Below are positions 1-6,913 of a stretch of 39,227 nucleotides of DNA, one piece after another. Source of the DNA: an uncultured Candidatus Saccharimonas sp. (lineage in GTDB: Bacteria > Patescibacteriota > Saccharimonadia > Saccharimonadales > AWTP1-31); NCBI GenBank assembly GCA_943354005.1, contig CALRBE010000008.1:1-39227 (forward strand). The letters are read 5' to 3'. Under the pieces are notes generated by a model. The model had not been told where the DNA came from. It did not search any database and worked only from the letters and a program-made list of their open reading frames with translations. Position 1 is the stretch's first letter, and each line of letters starts with the position of its first letter. Position numbers and translations under genes: made by a program.

Positions 1-1038
1 TATTATCTTGACGACACCAGCACAGGCGCTGTTTTTCGGCAAGCAGTCTTCTCGGACAACAATATAGATAAGCTTGTTATCAACAAACTACCTATTAAAG
101 CGAGCATACTAACAGTTAACCAAACAGGCGTTACTGCCCTAGCCAGAACTATGCAAATCAAGCTGCAATCCAACAATAATCCCCTGTATTTTAGTGAAAA
201 AATTGGCCCGTTCCTTGCAGGCACAGATATTACGCATACCTCAAACGAGGTGTCCTTCAAACCAGGCTGCGCATATAGCCTTACATCTTTCTGTTCCGAA
301 CCACGCTTTATTGAAACCCTCAAAGCCAGCGGCATTGACGTCGTAGAGTTAACCGGAAATCATAACAATGACTTAGGTAATCAGTTTAATGCCGATACCA
401 TCCGTCTATACCATAGTCTTGGTTGGGGCACTTTTGGAGGCGGCCTAAATAAGAGCGAGGCCAGCAAACCATACGTAGTCGATAAGAAAGACTCTAAAGT
501 GGCCTTCCTGGGCTATAACTACGCCGATAGCTCCAATAGCGGTGTGTTAGCAACAGCAACCACAGCAGGGGGTAACCCATACGATGCCAGCAAGACAAAA
601 TCAGATATAGAAAAAGCTCATCAACAAGCAAGTTTTGTTATTGTGGACGTGCAATTTTCAGAGTGCTATGCCTACCCAAACGCTGGCTACGTAGAGTTCC
701 CTACATGTGATAAACCAGTTCCAAATCAAGCAGAGACCTTCAAGAAGCTCATAGATGACGGTGCTGACATGGTTGTAGGCACTCAGGCGCATCAACCACA
801 GATCTATGAGCTATATCATGGCAAACCAATTTACTATGGCTTGGGCAATCTCTATTTTGATCAGACGGAACAGCCTGGCACTGAGCGCGGCATAATACTC
901 ACTCACTATTTTTCGAATGGCAAACTTTTGCAAACCAAACTCTCACCAACCTTCTATGATAAAGCCTTGCAAACCCACCTTTTAGCTGGAGATCAAGCTA
1001 CGGAATTTTTGCAAAGGCTGAATAATTCACGGAATTAG
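1..1038 (+). CDS. CapA-like (PGA_cap) metallophosphatase-fold protein, 5' truncated
   Basis: The reading frame is open from the first base, so the true start lies before the window; the ATG at 151 is internal. The protein resembles the CapA family (poly-gamma-glutamate capsule/PgsA type, calcineurin-like metallophosphatase fold). Visible family motifs are ELTGNHNNDLG, with metal-site Asn and His, then VGTQAHQPQ, then YYGLGNLYFDQ near the C-terminus. CapA proteins are usually exported or membrane anchored; the N-terminus is not visible, so a signal peptide cannot be judged. Nothing next to it is a capB or capC homologue, so capsule synthesis is not implied. In small-genome bacteria these proteins commonly stand alone and their substrate is unknown. 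Family assignment is confident; function is inferred. Confidence 0.85.
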   Translation, partial: YYLDDTSTGAVFRQAVFSDNNIDKLVINKLPIKASILTVNQTGVTALARTMQIKLQSNNNPLYFSEKIGPFLAGTDITHTSNEVSFKPGCAYSLTSFCSEPRFIETLKASGIDVVELTGNHNNDLGNQFNADTIRLYHSLGWGTFGGGLNKSEASKPYVVDKKDSKVAFLGYNYADSSNSGVLATATTAGGNPYDASKTKSDIEKAHQQASFVIVDVQFSECYAYPNAGYVEFPTCDKPVPNQAETFKKLIDDGADMVVGTQAHQPQIYELYHGKPIYYGLGNLYFDQTEQPGTERGIILTHYFSNGKLLQTKLSPTFYDKALQTHLLAGDQATEFLQRLNNSRN

Positions 1039-1083
1039 TTATTCTATAAAAAAGATATGTAGCATGACTCCCATTTCTTACGC

Positions 1084-1124
1084 TCACGAATTAGGACTAA
1101 ATGATTTTAAAAACATCATAGTTT
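1084..1124 (+). repeat. Duplicated upstream element, copy A
   Basis: This 41-bp stretch matches 2905-2945 at 36 of 41 positions (my count). Both copies lie the same way, 43-47 nt before the start codon of a GNAT gene, so the duplication that made the two acetyltransferases also carried their upstream DNA. The core contains ATTTTAAAAACA. Confidence 0.8.
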
Positions 1125-1155
1125 AGCGACTGAGCCTTTCAGAGGCATTTAATGC

Positions 1156-1161
1156 TATGAT
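1156..1161 (+). promoter_or_regulatory. Extended -10 (TGC-TATGAT) of GNAT gene 1
   Basis: TATGAT is preceded by TGC (extended -10) and ends 6 nt before the ATG at 1168. Transcription would start at or next to the start codon, giving a leaderless mRNA. No Shine-Dalgarno is present. Confidence 0.65.
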
Positions 1162-1167
1162 TAATAA

Positions 1168-1764
1168 ATGAGTGAAGCATCAATGGATAAATCAGATTAT
1201 CCCAAGGAAGTAGAAATCGAGCGAGCCGTGCCTGATGACGCCGAGATAATATGTGATATTCGTGATAGAGCATGGCTAAAAGCCTATCCAAATGCTGAAC
1301 TAGGTATTACCGCAGATGATATTAGGGTAAACGCTCAAGGGCGTGACGGCGAATTTGTGCCTAGACGAATTGCACATCTAAAAAAGCAGTTTACTCAAGA
1401 TGATGGCTCTGGGTTAACGACCTTTGTTGCAAAAGTAGAGGGTAAAGTAGTTGGGTATGTTGAGCCTATAATTGATGAACAAAATAAGCGTTACATTAGC
1501 GCAATCTATGTAGACCCTAATAATCAAAGAGGAGGCGTAGGTACGCAACTTTATGAGAAGGCAGTTGAATTGTTAGGTGAAGACCAGGATATATTTCTAG
1601 AAGTTGTCAGCTACAACCAAAATGCAATAGAATTTTATAAGAAAAGAGGTTTTGAGCAAACTGAAGCTATTGTTCCCGAAGATGAAGGCAGGCCGGACTA
1701 TATGAAATCACTACCGATGATTGAAATGGTTCTTAAAGCAAAAACAGACCACACATCCTTATAA
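1168..1764 (+). CDS. GNAT-family N-acetyltransferase (paralogue 1)
   Basis: 198 residues with a GNAT fold that would transfer an acetyl group from acetyl-CoA to an amine; the substrate cannot be read from sequence. Motif A (acetyl-CoA pyrophosphate loop) is NNQRGGVGTQLYEKA at about residues 118-132, and motif B is VSYNQNAIEFYKKRGF at about 147-162. The N-terminal IERAVPDDAE is the usual beta-1 region. It is clearly paralogous to the gene at 2993: both share YPNAE, GIT..DIR, the SYNQ.AI.FYK..GF block and a closely similar upstream region. An alternative ATG lies at 1183; 1168 is preferred because it sits 6 nt after a good extended -10. A hairpin with a T-run follows the gene. Confidence 0.88.
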   Translation: MSEASMDKSDYPKEVEIERAVPDDAEIICDIRDRAWLKAYPNAELGITADDIRVNAQGRDGEFVPRRIAHLKKQFTQDDGSGLTTFVAKVEGKVVGYVEPIIDEQNKRYISAIYVDPNNQRGGVGTQLYEKAVELLGEDQDIFLEVVSYNQNAIEFYKKRGFEQTEAIVPEDEGRPDYMKSLPMIEMVLKAKTDHTSL

Positions 1765-1892
1765 ATTGAATACTTTTGCTAAATAGATAAGCTAGAAGCA
1801 GAGCCATTTTCTATGAAGTTAACTCGAGTACCAATGTCTTTTAAACTTTGATATGATTAGGCCATTGATTATTCGAAGTTACTAACAATAAG

Positions 1893-1923
1893 CCTCATGA
1901 ACTCGGTATTATGAGGTCTTTTT
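1893..1923 (+). terminator. Rho-independent terminator after GNAT gene 1
   Basis: Six-base-pair stem CCTCAT/ATGAGG with a 12-nt loop, followed by TCTTTTT. It ends transcription of the acetyltransferase just before the promoter of the next gene. The rest of 1765-1947 shows nothing I can identify. Confidence 0.65.
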
Positions 1924-1935
1924 AATTCGGTTTGC

Positions 1936-1941
1936 TATAAT
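1936..1941 (+). promoter_or_regulatory. Extended -10 (TGC-TATAAT), leaderless start
   Basis: Perfect TATAAT preceded by TGC, ending 6 nt before the ATG at 1948. It predicts a leaderless transcript and fixes the start. Confidence 0.7.
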
Positions 1942-1947
1942 ACCAAA

Positions 1948-2883
1948 ATGAAAGCATTTATATTTGACCCGCTGTGGAATGATCTTATATCAGAAGATTT
2001 ACTAGGTGAGCTACGAGATAGCAATATTGAACTAATTGTTACGACAAAAATTGCACCACTTATCGATTGTAAGGAACTGTTCGAGGGTGACGACGAGAGA
2101 ATAATATGTGTCAATCCAGACTATGTTAATTGGAAGCTCAAGTCTGACGACTACAAAAACATTCCAAACCTAAAGGCAATACTTGGTGCTGCAACTTCTT
2201 TTTCTTGGATAGATGCAAGTTACGCAAATGATAATGGCATAACTATTGCAAATGTCCGCAGTTTCTCAACACAAGCCGTTGCAGAGTGGGCAATTGCAAT
2301 GCTTTTTAATGTCTCGCGACAAGTACCAAGACTAATAAAAGACGGTTTTCCATTAGATTTTGATAAAGACTTTATGAAATATAGAGGCTTGGAGCTTCAT
2401 GGCAAAACAGCTGCAATAATCGGTCTTGGACATAATGGCATAGCAATAGCGGAAAGATTAAAGGGGCTTGGCTTAAATATTGTTTATTGGTCAAAAAATA
2501 CTCGTAACAATGAATATAAATTTAGTGAGCTTGACGATATTTTTGAGACCGCAGATGTAATTGTGCCCGCATTTGCACACAATGATGAAACCGATGCACT
2601 AATTACTGATGAACTATTGGCTAAATTAAAGTCATCTGCAATCATAATTGACATTATTGAGTTAAAAAATAAAGACAAGGTTATTGAACTAGTCAAAGAG
2701 GGTAAGATATTTGGTTTTGGTTTCGAAGCTAAGCCGAATAGTTTTGATAAGTACGAGGGTAATGTATGGGCAGCCCCTGCCTATGCTTGGGTTACTGATG
2801 GCTCGATGAATAATATGATGACAAAATGGGTAGAGAATATGATTGATGCTGCGAGCGATAGGTTCCCCAACAAAATAAACTAG
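1948..2883 (+). CDS. D-2-hydroxyacid dehydrogenase-like protein lacking catalytic Arg and His
   Basis: 311 residues with the D-isomer-specific 2-hydroxyacid dehydrogenase fold. The NAD-binding Rossmann segment is GKTAAIIGLGHNGIAIAERL, with the glycine motif at about residues 159-164. The helix with STQAVAEWAIA near 107-117 is typical of the family. Working members carry Arg in an INTARG-like loop, Glu near DVxxxEP and His in TPH. Here the Arg loop reads IDIIELKNKD (about 234-243) and the TPH segment reads AAPAYAW (about 275-281), so neither residue is present. It therefore probably binds NAD(P) without ordinary hydride-transfer catalysis, or uses other residues. It is a distant relative of the gene at 5042, which shows the same losses. 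Starts six bases after a perfect extended -10. Confidence 0.85.
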   Translation: MKAFIFDPLWNDLISEDLLGELRDSNIELIVTTKIAPLIDCKELFEGDDERIICVNPDYVNWKLKSDDYKNIPNLKAILGAATSFSWIDASYANDNGITIANVRSFSTQAVAEWAIAMLFNVSRQVPRLIKDGFPLDFDKDFMKYRGLELHGKTAAIIGLGHNGIAIAERLKGLGLNIVYWSKNTRNNEYKFSELDDIFETADVIVPAFAHNDETDALITDELLAKLKSSAIIIDIIELKNKDKVIELVKEGKIFGFGFEAKPNSFDKYEGNVWAAPAYAWVTDGSMNNMMTKWVENMIDAASDRFPNKIN

Positions 2884-2904
2884 TTTAACCCCTAGATCAT
2901 AACC

Positions 2905-2945
2905 TCACCAATTAGGCCTAAATAATTTTAAAAACAGTATAGTTT
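2905..2945 (+). repeat. Duplicated upstream element, copy B
   Basis: Second copy of the 41-bp element at 1084-1124, 47 nt before the start of GNAT gene 2. Weaker similarity continues to the start codon, including the -10 context TGCTAnGAT. Confidence 0.8.
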
Positions 2946-2979
2946 CAAACGAATGAGACCATGATGGCCTCTTTTCTGC

Positions 2980-2985
2980 TAAGAT
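2980..2985 (+). promoter_or_regulatory. Extended -10 (TGC-TAAGAT) of GNAT gene 2
   Basis: Corresponds in position to the -10 of the paralogue at 1168. It ends 7 nt before the ATG at 2993, consistent with a leaderless start. Confidence 0.5.
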
Positions 2986-2992
2986 AAGATAA

Positions 2993-3556
2993 ATGACGGA
3001 AACTACAATGTCTAATGAGTTTAATAACGAACCAGTTATAGAGAGAGCCATCCCCCAAGATGCTGAAGCTGTATCTGAATTGCTTCGACGTACTTGGATG
3101 GCTACCTACCCAAACGCCGAAGCTGGCATAACTGAGGAAGATATTCGACTTCGTACTGAGGGTGAAAACGGTGAACGCATCTCGCAGAACATCGAGGACT
3201 GGCGTAAGAAAATTGAAACGAGTGATGGTTCGGTAGCTGTATTTGTCGCAAAAAAAGACGGCCGAGTTGTGGGGATGACAGCTCCTGGAATAATTGATGG
3301 CAAGCGTCGAATCGGTGCAATGTACGTATTACCTGAAAATCAAGGAGATGGCGTAGGCAGGGCACTTATGCAGAAGGCACTTGAGTGGCACGGTACTGAA
3401 GAAGACATTTACCTACTAGTCGCCAGTTATAATCAAAAAGCAATTAAATTTTATAAAGATAATGGTTTCCAGCAGACGGATAGAGTAGTAGAAGATAAAG
3501 GTAATGTATACGGCAATACCCGGATACCTGAAATAGAAATGATACTCAAAGCATAG
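2993..3556 (+). CDS. GNAT-family N-acetyltransferase (paralogue 2)
   Basis: 187 residues. Motif A is LPENQGDGVGRALMQKAL at about residues 113-130 and motif B is ASYNQKAIKFYKDNGF near 143-158. It is paralogous to the gene at 1168, with aligned N-terminal IERA.P.DAE, YPNAE.GIT..DIR and C-terminal EMILKA. The duplication includes the upstream DNA. A dehydrogenase-like gene lies between the copies, so this is not a simple adjacent tandem; either that gene was inserted later or the unit was copied around it. A possible second start is the ATG at 3008; 2993 agrees with the promoter position. Substrate unknown. Confidence 0.88.
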   Translation: MTETTMSNEFNNEPVIERAIPQDAEAVSELLRRTWMATYPNAEAGITEEDIRLRTEGENGERISQNIEDWRKKIETSDGSVAVFVAKKDGRVVGMTAPGIIDGKRRIGAMYVLPENQGDGVGRALMQKALEWHGTEEDIYLLVASYNQKAIKFYKDNGFQQTDRVVEDKGNVYGNTRIPEIEMILKA

Positions 3557-3580
3557 ATTGTATTTTTAGCATAAGAGTCT

Positions 3581-3586
3581 TATCAT
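3581..3586 (+). promoter_or_regulatory. -10 element (TATCAT), leaderless start
   Basis: TATCAT ends 6 nt before the ATG at 3593. It matches the spacing at neighbouring genes; no -35 or Shine-Dalgarno is evident. Confidence 0.45.
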
Positions 3587-3592
3587 TGATTT

Positions 3593-4360
3593 ATGTACAA
3601 ACAATTTACAGCAGAAGACCATAAAAAATATCTTGGCCTTACGCCAGACTATAAAGTAGACGGCTTCATGGTTTATGGTACTTACCAGAGCTATCCTTTT
3701 GAACAGATAGAAGATAGCCTAAAAAGGTTGGGGGTTGATTATGAGGTTAACGAATTACATCATGAGTTCCTTAGCCAAATAAGAGAAATCAAGGTTTCAG
3801 GCAAGGTCTTATGGCTTGCAATCGCCTACGGCGGAGCATTACTTAGTGAGTACATGCATTTAGCCTGTTTATTTGGAAGTAATAAAAACATTTTATTGGG
3901 AAGCTGTGGCGGGCTTAAAAAGGGGGCCTCCAGCCTAGAGCTAATAGTTCCGGATTGGAGCTATGCTGATGAAAGTTCTGCAAAAGCCTACCAACCAGAA
4001 GCTAATAATAAATACGAAGCAGATGCCGAACTTAGTAACGCCCTTACTGAGAATCTTGAAAAGAAATATAAGGTTCATCGTGGTAAGACAATTACTTATC
4101 AAGCAATGTTGGCTGAAACATGGGAAGATGTTGAACAGTGGTCTACGGAAGGTTACGCTGGCGTTGAAATGGAAGCCGCAACTGTATTTTCTGCCTCTAA
4201 GCATTTTGGGGTCCCTGCGGCGGCAATACTAAGAATCGGTGACAATCTTATTGAAGAGCAGACTGTCATGGACATTAACTACGAAAACAATCAGGATTTG
4301 AGAAGGCAAGTATCACAGGATGCTTTTGACATTATAGTTGAAGAATTACTTAACAAATAG
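3593..4360 (+). CDS. Nucleoside phosphorylase (PNP/UDP family)
   Basis: 255 residues of the PNP_UDP_1 fold, which cleaves nucleosides with phosphate to give free base and (deoxy)ribose 1-phosphate. The phosphate-loop region is ILLGSCGGLKKG at about 100-111. The ribose-site signature GVEMEAATVFSASK is at about 190-203, with Glu between Met and Ala. The base-site loop AAILRIGDN is at about 210-218. The length fits uridine/purine nucleoside phosphorylases, but the N-terminal 60 residues are not diagnostic and the base preference is uncertain. Salvage of host-derived nucleosides would suit an organism without de novo nucleotide synthesis; that is inference. It stands as a single gene. Confidence 0.88.
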   Translation: MYKQFTAEDHKKYLGLTPDYKVDGFMVYGTYQSYPFEQIEDSLKRLGVDYEVNELHHEFLSQIREIKVSGKVLWLAIAYGGALLSEYMHLACLFGSNKNILLGSCGGLKKGASSLELIVPDWSYADESSAKAYQPEANNKYEADAELSNALTENLEKKYKVHRGKTITYQAMLAETWEDVEQWSTEGYAGVEMEAATVFSASKHFGVPAAAILRIGDNLIEEQTVMDINYENNQDLRRQVSQDAFDIIVEELLNK

Positions 4361-4395
4361 ATTCAATAGATCAGCAGGCCCTTTAACTTATAGCA

Positions 4396-4424
4396 TTGAC
4401 ACATATGCATAAAAGCAGTATAAT
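4396..4424 (+). promoter_or_regulatory. Consensus sigma70-type promoter six bases before the start codon
   Basis: TTGACA at 4396-4401, a 17-nt spacer, and TATAAT at 4419-4424. The ATG at 4431 follows after 6 nt, so the predicted first base is at or within a base or two of the start codon. This is the clearest leaderless promoter in the window. Confidence 0.85.
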
Positions 4425-4430
4425 AGAGCA

Positions 4431-4919
4431 ATGAATGAAAATATAGGTTCTATCGAAAAATTAGAAGCGGCATGTGCAGAGTTCGTTTATGAATTCTCGC
4501 CCGACACATTAGGTGATGACAATAAACGTTCTGCTACAGTAAGAGATCTCCAACTTAGTCTGGGTATGCGCGCTATGGGCATAACATATCGTTCAGAAGA
4601 GGAGCAAAAAGCTTCTTTCGTGGAAACCGAAAATTCAATGTTAAACTTATCAGGCAACCCAACAGCATACATTGAAACGTTTACGGAAAATAATTTTAGA
4701 GCTATATATAGCTACGATAGACATACTGGTTTGGTGGTAGTCAATAACTATACATTTCCGAAAGATGAAGTAAGGGCACTACGACGTAGTGACTATGATG
4801 CGCTAGGTATGTCTATCGCAACTAAGGGGGTGACTTCATTTCTCATGACTAGAGCTCTAACTCCGGTTGGTATTTACAGGCTAACAGAAGATGTGAAAAA
4901 AGCGATAGACGAAGCCTAA
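4431..4919 (+). CDS. Hypothetical protein, 162 aa
   Basis: I do not recognise this family. The protein looks soluble and mixed alpha/beta, with no signal peptide, membrane segment or cysteine cluster. The middle (YIETFTENNFRAIYSYDR followed by GLVVVNNYTFPKDE) looks like paired beta strands; the C-terminal half (MSIATKGVTSFLMTRALT) looks helical. It is very likely a real gene because it is led by a consensus promoter and fills its interval cleanly. The ATG at 4431 is set by that promoter; a second in-frame ATG is not nearby. It stands alone between the phosphorylase and the second dehydrogenase-like gene. Confidence 0.7.
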   Translation: MNENIGSIEKLEAACAEFVYEFSPDTLGDDNKRSATVRDLQLSLGMRAMGITYRSEEEQKASFVETENSMLNLSGNPTAYIETFTENNFRAIYSYDRHTGLVVVNNYTFPKDEVRALRRSDYDALGMSIATKGVTSFLMTRALTPVGIYRLTEDVKKAIDEA

Positions 4920-5009
4920 ACTACCTATCTCTTTATCTCAACCTTCCACATAGCTATTACGCAAATCAAGAAATTTTCAAACACGAGGCACCGTTTGGGA
5001 TCTTTAAGG

Positions 5010-5038
5010 TATAGTGAGACAATAAACAAAACGGAGAG
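5010..5038 (+). promoter_or_regulatory. -10 element and Shine-Dalgarno of the second dehydrogenase-like gene
   Basis: TATAGT at 5010-5015 is followed by a leader of about 20 nt ending in GGAGAG (5033-5038) just before the ATG at 5042. Unlike its neighbours, this gene has a conventional ribosome binding site. Confidence 0.6.
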
Positions 5039-5041
5039 ATT

Positions 5042-5983
5042 ATGAAATTCAAAAAAGCTATACTTATAAATATCGCAGATTCGCTCCTAGACCAAAAATA
5101 TTGGGATAAGATTGATGGGCTAGTAGAAACAAGGATTTCTCTTGATCGAGAAGACCCTGAATTACACGACAAAATCAAAGATGCCGACCTGCTTTTATTG
5201 GGCTTTCAAGTGCCAATCGGCAAAGACATTATTGATGCAATGCCCAACCTTAAGCTAATTAGTATTCTAGCTACGGCATACGGGACAGTTGATTTAGAGG
5301 CAGCAAGAGCCAAGGGCATCACTGTTTGTAATATAGCTGACTACAGTACTGAAGCAGTAGCAGAATTCACTATTGCCGCCATCTTGTATGAACTTCGAGG
5401 AATGGCTGAAGCTATTAGACGCAGAGAAGGTGGAGACTGGAACTTCACTGGCATTAGAGCTAGAGAATTAAAGGGCAGCAGGTTTGGTGTTATTGGCTTG
5501 GGAAATATTGGCAACCGCGTTGCAGAACTAGCAGAGGGCTTCGGAGCTAATGTTAGTTACTGGTCTCGCAGTAAAAAAGATGTCGATTTTAAGTATGACG
5601 ATGATCTGAACAGCTTAATAGCAAATAATGACATAATCTCCATCAATGTTGCTGAGACCGAAGATACTATTGACTTACTAAACTCTGATAATATTCCGTT
5701 GATTCCAAAAAACGGTATATTAATCAGCACAGTTCCAGCGACTGTCGTCAACACTGAAGCATTGACATCACGCCTTGCAAAAAAGGATATTACTTTTATA
5801 TTCGTTAACCATCCTCGCCCATCTCTAGAACCAGAACTTGCTAAAGTAAATGACTCCACAAATGTTACCGGCTATCCTGCTATCGGGTTTATAACTGACG
5901 AAGCAATAATTGCTAAACAAGAATCATTTATTGCTAACCTTGAAAACTTCGTTAATGGTAACCCACAAAATATAGTCAGTTAA
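5042..5983 (+). CDS. D-2-hydroxyacid dehydrogenase-like protein lacking catalytic Arg and His (second copy)
   Basis: 313 residues of the D-2-hydroxyacid dehydrogenase family. The Rossmann glycine motif is in RFGVIGLGNIGNRVAELAEG, GLGNIG at about 152-157. YSTEAVAEFTIA at 101-112 is typical. The loop that should carry the catalytic Arg (INTARG type) reads ISTVPATVVNTEAL, with Pro where Arg is expected. The segment that should hold TPH reads VTGYPAIGF, so the acid/base His is absent as well. Sequence otherwise stays close to the family (PNLKLIS, GITVCNI), so this is not decay from mutation. It may be a cofactor-binding sensor, or an enzyme with moved catalytic residues. It is only distantly similar to the gene at 1948. 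Confidence 0.85.
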   Translation: MKFKKAILINIADSLLDQKYWDKIDGLVETRISLDREDPELHDKIKDADLLLLGFQVPIGKDIIDAMPNLKLISILATAYGTVDLEAARAKGITVCNIADYSTEAVAEFTIAAILYELRGMAEAIRRREGGDWNFTGIRARELKGSRFGVIGLGNIGNRVAELAEGFGANVSYWSRSKKDVDFKYDDDLNSLIANNDIISINVAETEDTIDLLNSDNIPLIPKNGILISTVPATVVNTEALTSRLAKKDITFIFVNHPRPSLEPELAKVNDSTNVTGYPAIGFITDEAIIAKQESFIANLENFVNGNPQNIVS

Positions 5984-6089
5984 GTATTGTTGATTATAGT
6001 TCCATTAATAGCTCTGCACTAAATATCTGATAGCCAAATATACGACCATATCGAAAAAATATAGATAGAGCAATATCTTCTCTTTTTGT

Positions 6090-6095
6090 TATGCT
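6090..6095 (+). promoter_or_regulatory. -10 element (TATGCT), leaderless start
   Basis: TATGCT ends 6 nt before the ATG at 6102; there is no Shine-Dalgarno. It fits the pattern of neighbouring genes but the hexamer is imperfect. Confidence 0.4.
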
Positions 6096-6101
6096 TGTAA
6101 T

Positions 6102-6878
6102 ATGAATAATACTTTACCCATAGATTTTAAAGACGAGCGAGGTCTTGAAGTCTTCAAAGATGTTATAAAAAATCTTCCCAAGGACGTTGAGGTTTACTTA
6201 ATTGCGGGCACCATTCGCAACGCAATCGATAAATATTTCCATAGTGATAGGAATCTATTTCAACGTGATTATGACCAAATTGTTACAAAAGGTTGCGATA
6301 AGTATATTGCCTATCTAAAAGATCTCGGTTTTTATAATGGGCGCATTCAAAGACCTACACAAAAAGTGCTAATTAAGTCTTTTGTCGGTAACGAAGACAT
6401 AAGTGATTTTGCCAACAATCTTGTTTTTGATATTCACCTTATGGACGGCACAGATGCCATTGATAACCTGAAAAAGCACGTTGGCCTAATATTGAACGGT
6501 AACGCACTCTCTATAAGAGACGTTTTCTCTAGTGACTGGCAGGATAGACTTGTTTCATTGCCAGGTGCTTTGGATTCAATAGAAAATAAACAGCTGAAGC
6601 TAAATCACGAAGGATATAAATATCAAGCAGCAAATCTTTTTTCAGTAATTCGGTTTGTACATAACGGCTATGCACCGCCCACTGAAGATGAACTAACCTT
6701 GCTAATTCGAGAGCTGCCTCGCATCGAAGATGAACGTTACTTAAAAAATGTACAAAAGGTATTTAAATATGTCGGCGGCGAAGACAATGCGCGCAATATT
6801 TGTCGAGAGATAGGCTTAAACGTAGACATATTTGATAAAAAGGCAGTAATAAATAGCTTAAATCAGGATACAAATTAA
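6102..6878 (+). CDS. Divergent class II nucleotidyltransferase (CCA/poly(A)-polymerase head-like)
   Basis: 258 residues. The N-terminus VEVYLIAGTIRNAID (about 29-43) aligns with the GG-x-VRD motif of tRNA nucleotidyltransferases and poly(A) polymerases. RDYDQIV (about 55-61) matches the metal-binding DxD. VFDIHLMDG (about 108-116) is at the place of the third strand. LNGNALSIRD and the following LPGALDSIENKQL, then FSVIRFVHNGY, parallel the family's RDFTINAL, GG..DL..K and LL RA.RFA blocks. The usual second Gly is Ala-Gly-Thr here and the C-terminal RNA-binding domains seem shortened. A role in ending or repairing RNA is possible, but it is too divergent to name it the CCA-adding enzyme. Confidence 0.68.
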   Translation: MNNTLPIDFKDERGLEVFKDVIKNLPKDVEVYLIAGTIRNAIDKYFHSDRNLFQRDYDQIVTKGCDKYIAYLKDLGFYNGRIQRPTQKVLIKSFVGNEDISDFANNLVFDIHLMDGTDAIDNLKKHVGLILNGNALSIRDVFSSDWQDRLVSLPGALDSIENKQLKLNHEGYKYQAANLFSVIRFVHNGYAPPTEDELTLLIRELPRIEDERYLKNVQKVFKYVGGEDNARNICREIGLNVDIFDKKAVINSLNQDTN

Positions 6879-6894
6879 ATCTTAAGCTTTCTGA

Positions 6895-6900
6895 TATAAT
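6895..6900 (+). promoter_or_regulatory. Extended -10 (TGA-TATAAT), short leader
   Basis: Perfect TATAAT with TG one base upstream, 13 nt before the ATG at 6914. The leader would be about 6 nt, too short for a Shine-Dalgarno. Confidence 0.6.
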
Positions 6901-6913
6901 AAGCATTAGTATT

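Noticed and set aside
3-335. Minus-strand ORF opposite the CapA-like gene
   Set aside because: The plus-strand frame is open from base 1 with family motifs; the opposite frame has no promoter, ribosome site or recognisable domain.
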